Notes: a model not told the origin generated them from the sequence alone. A stretch of DNA of 64,000 bases from Limnephilus marmoratus (GCA_917880885.1 OU862912.1:49277117-49341116); one strand, 5' to 3'. Shown: positions 45,851 through 56,823, numbered from the stretch's first letter. Program-made: numbers and translations.

Positions 45851-46182
45851 AGTTACATATTAAACTGAAAATGAAAGATATAATCAGGTACAAAACAAGG
45901 AGTTATGCGGTTTTATTACGGTGTGAAGTTGTATAAAGAGTTCAATAAATGGAAGTATAATAGAAGTAAAAAGTAGTCACAGAGCAATGTATACTAACTT
46001 TGTTGATTTTTATTATAGACATGAATGGTTTATTGTAAGGCAAGTTTGTATTTAGCAAACATCATTATATTGAATTAAAATTAATATTTATATTGAAAAC
46101 TGAAACAATTGATTGCGGAAGTAAAGGGCTTATTTGAAGTAGGTAGGTGGTATCTCGGTTTTGTTATAGAATCATATTTTAA

Positions 46183-47155
46183 TCTCAAAATTCTTTCAGT
46201 GAGAGCAATTCTGTGGTACAAAATTATATTTCAGCACATAAATAACCCTTTATATATAAACAGGCTGGAACACAACCATAATCCTCATTTTAACTTTAAT
46301 GAAGGACTAATTGTACCATAAGCATACAAATAAATATGGACAAAGAACGTTAAATTACATGACTCCCAGTTGTTTAAATATGTTACCTGCTGAAATTAAA
46401 AACTGTGCCCAAAACAAACAATTGGTGAATTTCCTGAATTCTTGGCTTACTGAAAGAATTAATTTGTATTAGCTTACAAGGGGGCGTTCAAGTATTACGT
46501 AAAGCAATTTTTGAAGGTTTTTGACCACCCCTCCCCCCCGTGTAACGCGCCGTAACGTTTTTCCGTACCCCCCCCCCCCCCCCCCTAAACGTTACGTAAT
46601 GCCCAAGTGACGATTTTTACCTGAAAGTCACAATTAAGTTGCGCAAAGTACTGGAAAGTCGCTTAAATATCTTTTTTTCTTGTTGTAATCGCGTTTGAGG
46701 TAATAAATAAAACAAGAGAGTTCGAGAACGAAAAGGATTGCAAACTTGGAAGATTTAATTCCCTAGTTTTGTTTTATCTAAATAAATAAAAACATGTTAC
46801 GTAACGCGTTGTTCGACCCACCCCCTCTTAACGCCTAGTAACGTTTCATAATACCCCCCCCCCCCCCCCCTAAGTGCGTTACGTAATACTTGAACGACCC
46901 TCAATGACATTATTATTTTAAAGACTTTAAAATTGTTAATTATGTTTTCATAATTTTTCTTTTCTCTATTTTTAAGTAAACTTTTAAGTAAACTTTTTAG
47001 TTTTATTTTATATAATTGTAAAAATGTAACTATTTACTCATTAAAAAGATCTTTAATGTAAAGAACCCGTTAGACAAACTGCTAAAAAGTAGTGTATCGG
47101 GACTTTTATGTCTTATATTTGGAAAGTGTGTAAAATAAATTTAAAAAAATAAAAT
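46183..47155 (+). mobile_element. LINE family 4, copy 1, interrupted by MITE
   Basis: Words such as AGAGCAATTCTGTGGTACAA, AACAGGCTGGAACACAACC and GATCTTTAATGTAAAGAAC are shared with 54563-55404. Before the MITE the frame resembles an RT C-terminus (LPAEIKNCAQNKQLVNF, near 46384-46434). The last part (GTGTATCGGGACTTTT) ends in an A-rich tail at about 47155. It is split by the element 46480-46901. Confidence 0.75.
46480..46901. mobile_element. MITE with CAA target duplication and C-tracts
   Basis: Ends are GGGGGCGTTCAAGTATTACG and, inverted, AGGGTCGTTCAAGTATTACG. CAA flanks both sides (46477-46479, 46902-46904). The other LINE copy reads CGA at that point (54740-54742), confirming a 3-bp duplication. 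Length 422 bp; internal ends carry long C runs and GTAACG words, as in the 39.3-kb MITE. Confidence 0.85.
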
Positions 47156-47499
47156 CATTAAGGGAGATCTGGGCGATTATGATGAAAAGATAGTGCATAA
47201 AAGCAACCGGAAAGGGTGATTGTAATAATTATCATTTTCATTTGGTAAAACTTTATGTTATCGAATGCTGAAACCCTATCTGAATTGCCATCGATTTGTC
47301 AACTTTTTAAAGCGGCCGATTGTAAGAGTCGGAATCCATAAAAGAAATAATAATCTCTTGGAAAGCCTCAACTCCAGTTCCAGTCCCAGCTAAGTGTGTT
47401 TGTTGGTTATGATTTGATCAGAGGCGATAAAGCAAAGTCAAGTTTCCAATCGGGCCGAGCAGCTCTCACGATAAATCCGGCCGGCACTTATCGAAAGTA
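47156..47499. other. No recognised feature
   Basis: Spacer leading into the CpG-rich island; nothing supported. Confidence 0.35.
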
Positions 47500-48100
47500 A
47501 CAACAAGTCGGCTTGCTCGCTCGTTGCTTGCTGCTTGCGACTACGTCACGCGGCGTTGCCGGCCTCTCAGCCCAGCCTACCAGGCTCTCTCTCGCTCCGA
47601 GAAGCCGGCTAGGTAGTAAAGTTGCCGGGCTGGCTACTGGTCCTTCTGCATACTATCGTCGTCTTTTGCCTGAGTTGAGTGCTTGCTTCTCTCTCGGCGG
47701 TGCGCGGTGTGGGTCGGGTCTCGGTCGCGGGCGACACGCACGGAGGAACTCGTGAACTTGGCAATGTGGTTTTGTTACGCGGTTGCCCACGCCATCTAGT
47801 TTCAACTGAATGCACACGGCGCTTGTTGCATCTCGCTCCACCGCGCCGGCATTAGGCTTAGATTTCCCGCGGGAGGGAGAGAGCGAGAGCGCAAGAGGCG
47901 ACTGCACCGCGGCACACTTGAGCGACCGACATAGTTGTTTGTGTGGAGAGAATAAAAGTGGTTTATTTCTTCTATGATAGATTTTTAGCGCGCGAGTCGA
48001 GTAATGGGGCTGCGCCGACAGCCCGACAGTGCAGAACATCCATTTGCATCGCTCGAGCTGCGGGAGAAAACAGAATGAGGTTTCCACTCGCACCAAAAAA
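47500..48100 (-). promoter_or_regulatory. CpG-rich island, candidate promoter or 5' exon
   Basis: GC and CpG are strongly raised against flanking DNA. It has TGCATTCAGTTGAAAC on minus (about 47816-47801), containing the initiator word TTCAGTT, a TACGTCACG element (47542-47550), GAGA-like runs (GGGAGGGAGAGAGCGAGAG, 47871-47889) and ATTTGCAT (48042-48049). Open frames on both strands (47513-47755 plus, 47653-48096 minus) lack domains and are probably due to GC content. In insects EcR-A is transcribed from a promoter upstream of B1, which on this strand means higher coordinates, so an EcR upstream promoter is possible; another gene is equally so. Confidence 0.4.
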
Positions 48101-48334
48101 TCATTTACATATTCTATGAGAAACAGCTCTGCACACGATTCATTTAAATTACTTCAATACCACGCCACCTTCAACAACTAAAAATATTTATCAACGAAGG
48201 CTCCTTACTCATAATCGAATAGAATTATAAATTATATTACTGGTCATGGAGATTAAAAAATAATTCACTTTTATTCATTGATCCCTCTAATTTATTTGAA
48301 CAACTATATATATAGATCTCATATAAACCCTTTG

Positions 48335-48480
48335 TGTCTCCCTTACCATCATGATTAGAAATGTGATTTAAACGGTGTTAGAAAGAGAAAACACCACGCT
48401 TTACATTCAAATCAAAAATTGTTCAGAAAATAATTAAAATTTACACCTTTATACAACCAAAGTTTCAGACCGAAATTTGA
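48335..48480 (+). repeat. Dispersed repeat R-48k, plus copy
   Basis: CTCCCTTACCATCATGATTA, ACGGTGTTAGAAAGAGAAAA, CCACGCTTTACATTCAAATC and TTTACACCTTTATACAACC align with the reverse of 19180-19340. Confidence 0.55.
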
Positions 48481-49542
48481 AAATATATATGAAACAATCG
48501 GAATTTTTTATTCCTTATTTTTTACATGGAACGACAAACAATTGAGTAAACGATAATGTTTGTAATATATTTGTCTAATAAAATATGTATGTTTTAATTT
48601 TTTTATGTAGTTTGAAAAAACGTAATGTGAGCCATTTTTAAAACTTTTACATGTTTGCATTAAAAAAATGTATAATAAAAAATTATACGTTTATTTCAAC
48701 TTATAAAATTTGAGAGCGTATTTCATCACATTTCCAAACAGGATGTGTTCAGATGTATTCCAATTATTTTAATTTTTTTGCGCAGCGGAAATATTTTAAC
48801 CTTCCGACAAAATAGGCCTTAGGGGTTCAGATAAAAAATAAATATTCAACGTAGATTTGCAGAAAAAATCAATAGGTATTAAATAAAAATGTATAAATTT
48901 ATCCAAGACACTCTCCAGATTGAATCTTGCAATCATAGGTACATAAAGAAAAAAGCCAAAAAAAATTTGCGTTAAGAAAATGAAGATAAAGTTGGTAGAT
49001 TTTAGTCGAAGTATATTATATAGTTAAATGTGATCGAAGGGGAAAGGGACCTATTAGTTCAGTGGTAAAGCATATTTATCTCATTTTTTCGTTTCAAATT
49101 TTCAATTGAGAATCGATAATGTTCTCTTCAGTGATTAAAAAAAATCAATTAATGGAAAAATTCCTTGAAAATTGGCTGAAACTGATTTGGTTTTATTCCG
49201 TAATAAAATTTTTTAAAAATGAATTAGGAATAAATACAATTTTAGTGCTTCTTGAGGAAAACGCAACTAAAATTGCTATTAATGGCCATCATTATGCGGT
49301 TAGTTATAAAAACTAATACTTTCAATAAGGAAAACGATATATATGCCGAACTGACAATCTGTCAGTTCTGACATAACCTTTGCCTACAAGTTTTAAGAAG
49401 TTAACAAAAAGTAGATAATTGATGATAAAAAAAAAATTGCAAGCAAATAAAACTATTTGCTAGATTGGATTGACATGGATAATTAAAATTGAAAACGACT
49501 AAGTATTTACTAAGAAGCTGCCATAGAATAGCTGGTTACGTA
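48481..49542. other. AT-rich DNA, no recognised gene
   Basis: Very AT-rich. A 65-codon frame at 49119-49316 lacks domains. A palindrome GAACTGACA-ATC-TGTCAGTTC lies near 49349-49369. Confidence 0.35.
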
Positions 49543-49738
49543 TAGTTTGGCAAATAAGTGTAGAAATTAAATAAATTGGAACTAAACGTGTTCATTACTA
49601 TGGCAGCACCGAATTATATGACGTTTCCTATGGCTGTCATGTTATCGCATGTTAGGGTTGATTTATTGTCTTAAATCTGAGTAGAAGATCGCTGATTTGA
49701 TAATATTTTTATTCATTGTTTGCCCGAATTTAATTAAA

Positions 49739-50288
49739 ATGAATAAACCATTACATAGTGATGTAAGAGGGGTTATATTCTGCGTTTTTCAACGCTGCCT
49801 AGCCGAGTGTCACGCGAAGAAGATTCTGTCTGATTTAGAAGATGTTTACAAACGAACTGCAGAAATGACTGGTACGTAGTATAGTTTGTTTAATAAATTT
49901 CATTAGTACCTATTACAAGATTTATGCCAATTTTCGAGCGATAATAACCATTACAATCTGATTTGAGGTTATGTTAAAAAATTCGAATTTGACATTTCGA
50001 TTTGACAGTTAATATGCGGCCACAGGAAAAAGGGAATAACTCAATAAATAAAATGCAACGTCTTTAAACTCGTAGAAAAGTTACTTTTTTCTCGTTTTCT
50101 CTTTTTTTCTTTCTAAGTGAATATTATCTAGTATGTGTTTTTAAAACTACCTTCTATAATAATAATTTTAATGATTTTTCACAGGTAAATCTGAATCAAC
50201 GGTAAGACGAATCGTCAAGGAAGGGGAAAAGGCAGATGGAAAATTTGAAACACCGGGAAAACGGAAAATGGGCATAATAATAAGATTT
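49739..50288 (+). pseudogene. Transposase N-terminal fragment with an intron
   Basis: Exon 1 (49739-49871) reads MNKPLHSDVRGVIFCVFQRC through VYKRTAEMTG. A GTACGTAG donor (49872) and TTTTTCACAG acceptor (50181-50184) bound a ~313-bp intron. Exon 2 resumes from 50185 with KSESTVRRIVKEGEKADG and KFETPGKRKM. The region KRTAEMTGKSESTVRRIVKE is a plausible helix-turn-helix that would bind the element's ends. After about 50288 similarity ends, and the DDE catalytic domain is deleted. The joined frame keeps its phase across the intron, which supports real splicing in the ancestor. Family name not certain. Confidence 0.7.
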
Positions 50289-50626
50289 ATTAGATTTGTC
50301 AAAGAATTTGTATATAAAAATGCAAAAATCAGTAATTTTAAATACATGTAGGATTACAAAAGATTTTTTAAATATTTATATTGAGGGATCAGTAGGATTT
50401 ATAGGTTCAATTAGAAATGCCACACAGCCGAACCCTCTGATATGAAAATATCTGGAGTCGGTGAATTATATTCCCATTTGGTCTCTAGTAGGTTGACATG
50501 TTGTTCTTGTATTGTTTTATATTTATAATACTTATATAGTGCAATTGCATAGCGTGGATTCACTAGATGATCATTTGGGAAAGTGTATGAAAGGGTTTAG
50601 TTTTTCCTTCTTTTTTTTTTTTGAAA

Positions 50627-50782
50627 ATTGAGGCAGAATATTATGCACGAGGCAGTACCATATATGATGATATCGATGAACTGCGTTTAGATGAAGATGA
50701 AGATACGGAAGAAGAAGAATCACACGAGGACAAAGACAATAATTACATGTCGGGTGTTGAATTAACAGACTTAAATTTTTAA
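50627..50782 (+). pseudogene. Transposase C-terminal fragment, acidic tail
   Basis: A frame reads IEAEYYARGSTIYDDIDEL, a run of Asp/Glu (RLDEDEDTEEEESHEDKD) and VELTDLNF before TAA at 50780-50782. It is the acidic end of the protein begun at 49739. The preceding T-run (50610-50622) marks the deletion region. Confidence 0.6.
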
Positions 50783-51143
50783 GTACCTACGTTTTTATAT
50801 CGAAATAAACGCCCACTTAAAACTTGTTTTGTTTTATTTTGCTTCTATTAAATTACATTTTTTTGTGCAAATTTTTTGAAAATACAAATACGCTATGAAA
50901 TATGCATTTTGCCAGAAGTGTTTTTATAAAACATACATTCTTTGTCTTATGAGCCATCTTGGTGTTGCCATTTAAAACTAGAAAACGATCGCAGCGCCAT
51001 CATTTATTTTCTACACTTAATTGCCAAACTGTAAATACACGGTCAGTCCAATAAAGGTTTTAAAGTTAGCAAAATGTGTCGTGTACAAGGGGCTTGTTGA
51101 GGCTTTACATTATTTTCAAAAATATCTACGAACCAAGTTTTTC

Positions 51144-51225
51144 GCCTATGTCATCTTTGGGGGTATTGTGTGGAGGGTCTTTTTAGGGAAAGGAAGGAGA
51201 GGAAGTTCTCGGAATGAAAAAGTAC
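51144..51225 (-). mobile_element. SINE family 2, 3' fragment, copy d
   Basis: CGCCTATGTCATCTTTGGGG, TGTGTGGAGGGTCTTTTTAG and AAGGAAGGAGAGGAAGTTCT are the family 3' region in reverse. Both ends are truncated. Confidence 0.65.
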
Positions 51226-52599
51226 AAGTGTGAAGGTCACACGCGGTAGAAGTGAAACTTTCAGAAAACTAAAGTAAACAAGAGTGGGGAGACTACGAAA
51301 CACCACACAAAGAGAAGACCGATTATTTACGAAGTACTGCACAAAGAGGAGACTGATTATTCTATCTCATTCTCTCGCAGGTAAATCCTATAGATGTATG
51401 TGTTTGTCTCTTTTAATTTTTAAATTAGTGATTAAACTGGACCGCAGCCAGATAGTAACATGTTATAGTGAAATAGTAAAGGCCGTGCAATTAAGAGTTG
51501 ACCCAAACAGGAGTGTGTGTATTGATGCAAAAATTCACGGTGTTTCTTTAAATGCTTTTTAAGACATTTTCCACGAGATTTTTGCTCTATTTTAAACGAG
51601 TCGTGTTTTATTAAACATTTTCACAATTTTCGTTTAATTATTATCGTTTGTAATATTAGCGCGTTCCCTCTAACATTCGTATTTACGTATCTCCCCTTCT
51701 TGTTCTTTTTGACCGCTTAATACCACGCCTTAATTAACACTACTACCAACTTAAAAAATGCTCCAACTAGAAATATTTTTCATTTAAAGAAAATCGATTA
51801 TGGATGGAGATGGTAGATCTTACAGGCAAACCTTATTAAACGTCATACTTAAAAAATCCATGGGAACGTAATAATGGCAAAATCGCCAACAACTGAGAAT
51901 AACACAGAGCGTAAATTGCACGTTACAGAGATAAATGCAGCGCATTGTTGTAGTTGGCCGTGTGGACTGTGGAACTCTCGGCCCGCTGCACAGAGACGAT
52001 CCACTGCTGCCGTCATCACCATCAGGAGCTCCAGCATTGTGTCATACCGGAACTGGTTGCGTAAACGATTCACGGTTGAGGTTCCGCGTTCAGTGCCGGG
52101 CCACCACCCACAAAAAAGGCGTACAAATTGCCGCGGTGATGTTGACATTTTTCATTTTGACATTTTTTTCTTCGGAATTGAATGTAATTTTATAGGGTCC
52201 GGAGACAATCAATGTCAATTCTCAATGTGCTTAAGAGGATCGTACAAACTTATCCAACTGAATAATTTTTTTTTATTCAAAGACAGCAAATATCTTGCAC
52301 GGGCATGTTCTACTTAATTTATTTATTTTTTGGAAAATTTTAAGTTTATACAGGAAGAATTTGTATTCAAAAGTAAATCAATCGTTTGCAATTTAAATTT
52401 AAGTCCATCAAAATGGTTTTTTAATATTTTTTACTTTCATTACATTATATATCATAGGTTGAGAATTTTTTTTTTCATATTACATCAGCTCACAAATAAT
52501 TGCTAAAGTTGCCTATAAAATCGATAAAAAATCGTTTCTTTAATGACCATTTTTTTAAAATTAGAAACACAACACACATACACATAACACACGTACATA
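51226..52599. other. Mostly unassigned; GC-richer open region at 51860-52190
   Basis: Within 51849-52317 frames are open on both strands (minus 99 codons, plus 147 and 86 codons) in GC-richer DNA. No domain is recognised in any. The minus frame reads FCGWWPGTERGTSTVNRLRN, the plus frame FTVEVPRSVPGHHPQKRR. It could be an exon, a transposon remnant or chance. The rest is AT-rich. Confidence 0.3.
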
Positions 52600-52661
52600 G
52601 CGCAATTGAGGTGATTTCTCACAAAAAGGCGCTCTACAAATCATCCAATTATTATTATTAC
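52600..52661 (+). repeat. GCGC stem-loop tail repeat, well-preserved copy
   Basis: GCGCAATTGAGGTGATTTC, TCACAAAAAGGCGCTCTAC, AAATCATCCAATT and ATTATTATTA. Outer GCGC/GCGC and inner GTGA/TCAC (tetraloop TTTC) pair perfectly. Confidence 0.65.
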
Positions 52662-52699
52662 TATAAATACCTAAATAAAGTAGCACATATCGCACCCAA

Positions 52700-52850
52700 T
52701 AGGAAGAAAGGATTCATACTTCCGTCACTCCTGAACACACTGACTCCCAGATTCCAACCCTCGTGCCTTTTTCCTTCTGAGAACTTCCACCTCTTTCCGT
52801 AGGACCTGAAGGAAATTATTTTCCTCAGAGCTCAGAGCCCTGTGTTAAAT
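52700..52850 (+). mobile_element. SINE family 2, 3' half, copy e
   Basis: CTTCCGTCACTCCTGAACAC, CCCAGATTCCAACCC, GAGAACTTCCACCTCTTTCC and GACCTGAAGGAAATTATTTTCCTCAG follow the family order to the terminal hairpin, here partly decayed. Confidence 0.7.
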
Positions 52851-54562
52851 ATATCAATTATTTAATTTTGAAATTGAAAATCTATAATCTCGGGTGTTTT
52901 TTTACAATAGAAAACGATTTATTAAACAAAAAGACTTACTCGCTCGATGCAACGTAATAAATGGTTCATTAGAACCTTATAATAATATTTATAAGACACA
53001 ATATGTATGCATTAAACAAATTAAGCATGAAGTCTATCAAATAATACGAAGTTACTTAGTCACAAAAAACACATTAAGAACACTTCGTTAGACGCGAGAG
53101 TAGTCCTGTAATTCGACCCCAGGATTTTCTAAGCCCGTGGTAATTTTAAGTTTATAGCATAACAAATATGCCCCGGGTACTGAAGGTATGCAATTAACTT
53201 TCTAATGTGTAGTACCTACTTGTGATAATAATTATTATAGTTTGCTTGCGGTCATATGGGCAGGAGCCGATCGATTTCTGCAGAGATATATTATCCAGGT
53301 TCCAGATGCGTGATGGCACGTAAATGAAGCCCATTACATGAAATTATTATAGAATTACCTACGCCATAATGCATGTGTTCAACGCGGTATAACATTAAAT
53401 CGACGTGAAAGCAAACACATAATTTTCAAAAGATTTGACAGCTAAATAACACGCATAAATTATTGTATCAGGAGATCATAAATCTCTTAGAGCAGGCTTC
53501 AGTGTAGAAAATAGTTAAGATAGTGAAAAGGAATAAGATGCGTATGATGAAAAAGCAGAAGCAAGAGTAGAACAAAACTAATTCACAAATCATAGATAAA
53601 TCTCTCATTTAAGAGACAGCGCATAGAGCCAAAGAGATATCAATGCATAGTACCTAAATGTCAAAATATATTCAGAGAAAAAAAGGTTGTCTGTGGCGAT
53701 CGGCATGGATTTGATTTTTATAAAAAAATACAGTTTTATTCCGAGATTGATCAGATTTTTCAGGTGACATTCAAAATAAGAGTAAAATTACTGTCTACCT
53801 ATATCTGATTTTGAAAAATTCTGGTAAAGCCTGAGTGTTCAAATTTGCTTCATTTTTGACGGTTTACATTTAAAGTTTTTTTTAAACTTTACGAAATAAA
53901 TTTACAGATTTGACTACTTGAATAAACCTAGAGATGGCTATGTAGAAAATAGTAACAATAAAGAATGAAATGCGTAAGATAATAAAACAGAAGCAACAGT
54001 AGAACAAAGGATATACAACTCGGCGCTGCATGGTAAGCGTGTGCAAACACTGATGCAGCAATGATTATGAATTCAAGACATGCCCAAATAGACACGTGAT
54101 TGACCTGCATCGGCTTACCACTTAATCTGGCGACAATGGATGATGCAATACTCCGACCAGAAGACGAAGGTTAAATGCACATAACAGATTATGCAGGATA
54201 AGCCACATGCCACATGTTCATCATTGAAACAATGAGAAGGTCGGTTGGCAATTGCAAAAAAAAATTAAGCCGTTTAATAGTACAACAATTTACGAATGAA
54301 TATTCCTCTCACACCGTTCATTGGATTTTAGTAGTAATAGCAGGCATACTGATGGTAATTATGGTCATATTAACCGTCTTTATGGCAGTCAGAAAATTGT
54401 TAGTTATGCACGTATACCTTGCATTAACATAATAAAGTTCTTACAATAGATAGGCGGTTATAACGATAAAATATTTTGAAGCCATTAAAATCATTGGTTA
54501 AATTATTAGCTGAAAAAAAAATTATACAAAGAAAGACATGATATTCCATACTTTTATCACAG
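52851..54562. other. No recognised gene; one long-range direct repeat
   Basis: GTAGAAAATAGT, AGATGCGTA, AGCAGAAGCAAGAGTAGAAC (53513-53575) recurs in diverged form at 53939-54008, 426 bp away. Frames at 52894-53091 and 54214-54432 lack domains; the latter would encode a hydrophobic stretch (LVVIAGILMVIMVILTVFM) but shows no other support. Confidence 0.35.
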
Positions 54563-55404
54563 TCTCAAAATTCTTTCAATGAGAGCAATTCTGTGGTACA
54601 AAATTATATTTCAGCACATAAATAATCCTTTATATATAAACAGGCTGGAACACAACCCTAATACTCGTTTTAACTTTAATGAAGGACTAATTGTACCTAA
54701 GCTTACAAATAAATATGGACAATGAACGTTAAATTAAGCTTACGATGACACATTATTTTAAAGACTTTAAAATTGTTATTTATGTTTTCAAAATTTTTCT
54801 TTTCTCTATATTTCTGTAATTTTTTAAATTTTATTTTATATAATTATAAAAATGTAACTATTAAAGCCTCGATGACACAGGGCGAGTTTACAAGCTACTA
54901 TCTGGGAAATTCACTATCTGTTAGTAAACTCGCCCAGTGTCATCGTGTTACTTGCTAACTAGCAGCGACTAGCAGATTGTTGACAATCTACGAGAAAAAT
55001 TGAAAAGTCGTCAACTTTACTCGCCTACACACTTGCTCCGCTTGCTCGTGATTGGTTTATTTATGTTTCCAACATGGCTTCCGATAAACAGCTGATTTTG
55101 ACTGTCAAACATGTGAAAAATTAGTACACGCAGGCGTCGTTATTCTTGTTACTGGCGCTAGCAGCGGCCTCAGTTTCCTACGCTTCTGAGCGAGTGGACA
55201 GTTTTGTGTGTCATCATGATAATCTCACTCGCCGATTTACCCGCTTTTAGATAGTAGCTTGTAACTCGCCATGTGTCATCGAGGCTTAACTCACTATAAT
55301 AAGATCTTTAATGTGAAGAACCCGTTAGACAAACAGCTAAAAAGTAGTTTTTCGGGACTTTTTTGACTTATATTTCTAAAGAGTACAGAATAAATAAATA
55401 AAAT
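54563..55404 (+). mobile_element. LINE family 4, copy 2, interrupted by MITE
   Basis: Matches 46183-47155 from TCTCAAAATTCTTTCA to AAGAACCCGTTAGACAAAC, AAAAAGTAGTTTTTCGGG and an AATAAATAAAT tail. A deletion relative to copy 1 removes the segment between the GGACAA(T)GAACG word and the ACATTATTTTAAAG word. It is split by the element 54865-55286. Confidence 0.75.
54865..55286. mobile_element. MITE with TAA target duplication
   Basis: Ends AGCCTCGATGACACAGGGCG and, inverted, AGCCTCGATGACACATGGCG. TAA flanks both sides (54862-54864, 55287-55289), and LINE copy 1 reads TTA there (47032-47034 region). Inside, GGCGAGTTTACAAGCTACTA recurs inverted (TAGTAAACTCGCC, and TAGTAGCTTGTAACTCGCC near the end). 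Length 422 bp, non-coding. Confidence 0.85.
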
Positions 55405-56262
55405 GCAAAACAAAAAAACGCAAACTTTATCAAACGTTTAATAAACTATCTTTTTATGCCACATTACATCGTAAAAACAGCTTTTACGCACAGTGGTGTC
55501 ATGTTGTATTTTGAGGAAAGCAACGGGAAACTTTACAATCTGCAAAGAACAAACCATAAAGTAACGCAAATAACTGCATAATTTACTATGTAATAAGCCG
55601 ATGAATCCTTTTTTGTTTCTGGGAACAGTCGACCACACACAACACATAAAACTTGAGCAAATATGCTAACTTATTAGCACGTCAGAACGAATACCGTCAT
55701 CGGAATAAAGCTTAGATGAACGGTAAAATATTGTCGCAAAAAACAGTCACCGTTAGATTCATAGAAAATTGGAAATGCAAACTCTCGATATCAAAGGTGA
55801 GTCTAAATGGAAAAAAGTAAAGAGGGGGGTTTAAGTGGTGCGGATCACAAAAAAATAGGAACCAGCTCGTTTGCTAAACCATGAAACATTTTTTTAAATC
55901 AGGTAGATTTGAATATCACATTACAAATTTACAAAGCACTTAATTTTAAAAAATGGCTTTAAAAGGTCGTAAAAAAGCTAATTAATATGATAATGTTCGT
56001 GCAATAAAAAAGGCTAACCTACTAACATCGCAAAGCTGAAAATCCCAGCGATAAATATTTTTGCTGTGTTAGTAAGGAATTTTATTACAAGTGCTTATTT
56101 TCTAAGTAGGTACGACTCAATGCGATTATAATATCGAGTGGAAACTGGAAGCCAATACTTGACATATTATTTATAACAGTAAAATGCCACACGTTGTCAT
56201 AATTTTATTCATATTACTTGCATAAAAAAACACCGTTAATGCTTTGGACATTCATATATATA
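55405..56262. other. No recognised feature
   Basis: AT-rich sequence; a minus-strand frame at 55438-55647 has no domain. Confidence 0.35.
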
Positions 56263-56574
56263 GGGTACCGCCGCCCCGGGAACCTTTATTGGATAACCAA
56301 CACCTCTGCCATAGGTCACCCCAAGTGGTTCGCTACGTTTGGTGATTTAGCAGGGGTGCCCGGGTTCATGGGGGTGAGGTTTGTCTAGGTCTTGGAGGCG
56401 GATGACCAGGACATACTGAACCCTAGATTCCTACCCACCCCTTAAACCCTTTTCCTTCCCAGAACTCTCCTCTCCTTCCCTTCCTTAAAAAAACCCTCCA
56501 CACAGCATCCCCAAAGATGACATAGGCCCTGAGGGAAATTATTTTCCTCAGGGCCTCCTATGTGGAGCTCATGT

Positions 56575-56592
<18 letters not shown>
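56263..56592 (+). mobile_element. SINE family 2, most complete copy f
   Basis: Order: GGTACCGCCGCCCCGGG, CTTTATTGGATAACCAAC, ATAGGTCACCCCAAGTGG, GCAGGGGTGCCCGGGTTC, AGGTCTTGGAGGCGGATG, a CCTTCC-rich stretch, CCCTCCACACAGCATCC, then a 33-nt hairpin (56524-56556, arms AGGCCCTGAGG and CCTCAGGGCCT), CTATGTGGAG and poly(A) at 56575-56592. The poly(A) sets the orientation. B-box-like GGGTTCATGGGG is suggestive but the tRNA origin is unclear. Confidence 0.8.
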
Positions 56593-56606
<14 letters not shown>

Positions 56607-56620
56607 TTTTTTACTTATAC

Positions 56621-56819
56621 TGTAGCGGTAGGTACCGCCAAGGCACTGTATAGCTCTATGAATTCAACCGCTGTGGTTGGCAGCCTTGCACACTGAATGC
56701 ACGACAGAGGTTGGAGGATGCTTCGGGATTATTCGGCGCGGCAGTTGGCGGATTTACCGGGGTCGGAGTGGTTGTGGCACGAGCTGTTATATCGTGCCTT
56801 GGCGGTACCTACCGCTACA
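56621..56819. mobile_element. 199-bp MITE with ATAC duplication
   Basis: Ends TGTAGCGGTAGGTACCGCCA and its inverse (about 26-28 bp) are flanked by ATAC on both sides (56617-56620, 56820-56823). An internal GGCACGA...TCGTGCC stem touches the right TIR. No protein domain is recognised in the frames that cross it. Confidence 0.75.
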
Positions 56820-56823
56820 ATAC

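Larger units (their letters stand above)
49543..51031 (+). mobile_element. Internally deleted TA-flanked DNA transposon (Tc1/mariner-like)
   Basis: Ends TAGTTTGGCAAATAAGTGTA and, inverted, CAGTTTGGCAATTAAGTGTA are flanked by TA (49541-49542, 51032-51033). It keeps the first ~80 codons and last ~50 codons of a transposase-like protein, separated by non-coding sequence. TA duplication and an N-terminal helix-turn-helix-like region fit Tc1/mariner superfamily transposons. It is non-autonomous. Confidence 0.75.

Noticed and set aside
47513..48096. 80- and 147-codon frames as coding exons
   Set aside because: They overlap on opposite strands in a CpG island and show no known domain or EcR-A sequence.
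54214..54432. 72-codon frame with one hydrophobic segment
   Set aside because: A single Val/Ile/Met-rich stretch in AT-rich DNA is expected by chance; there is no second line of evidence.
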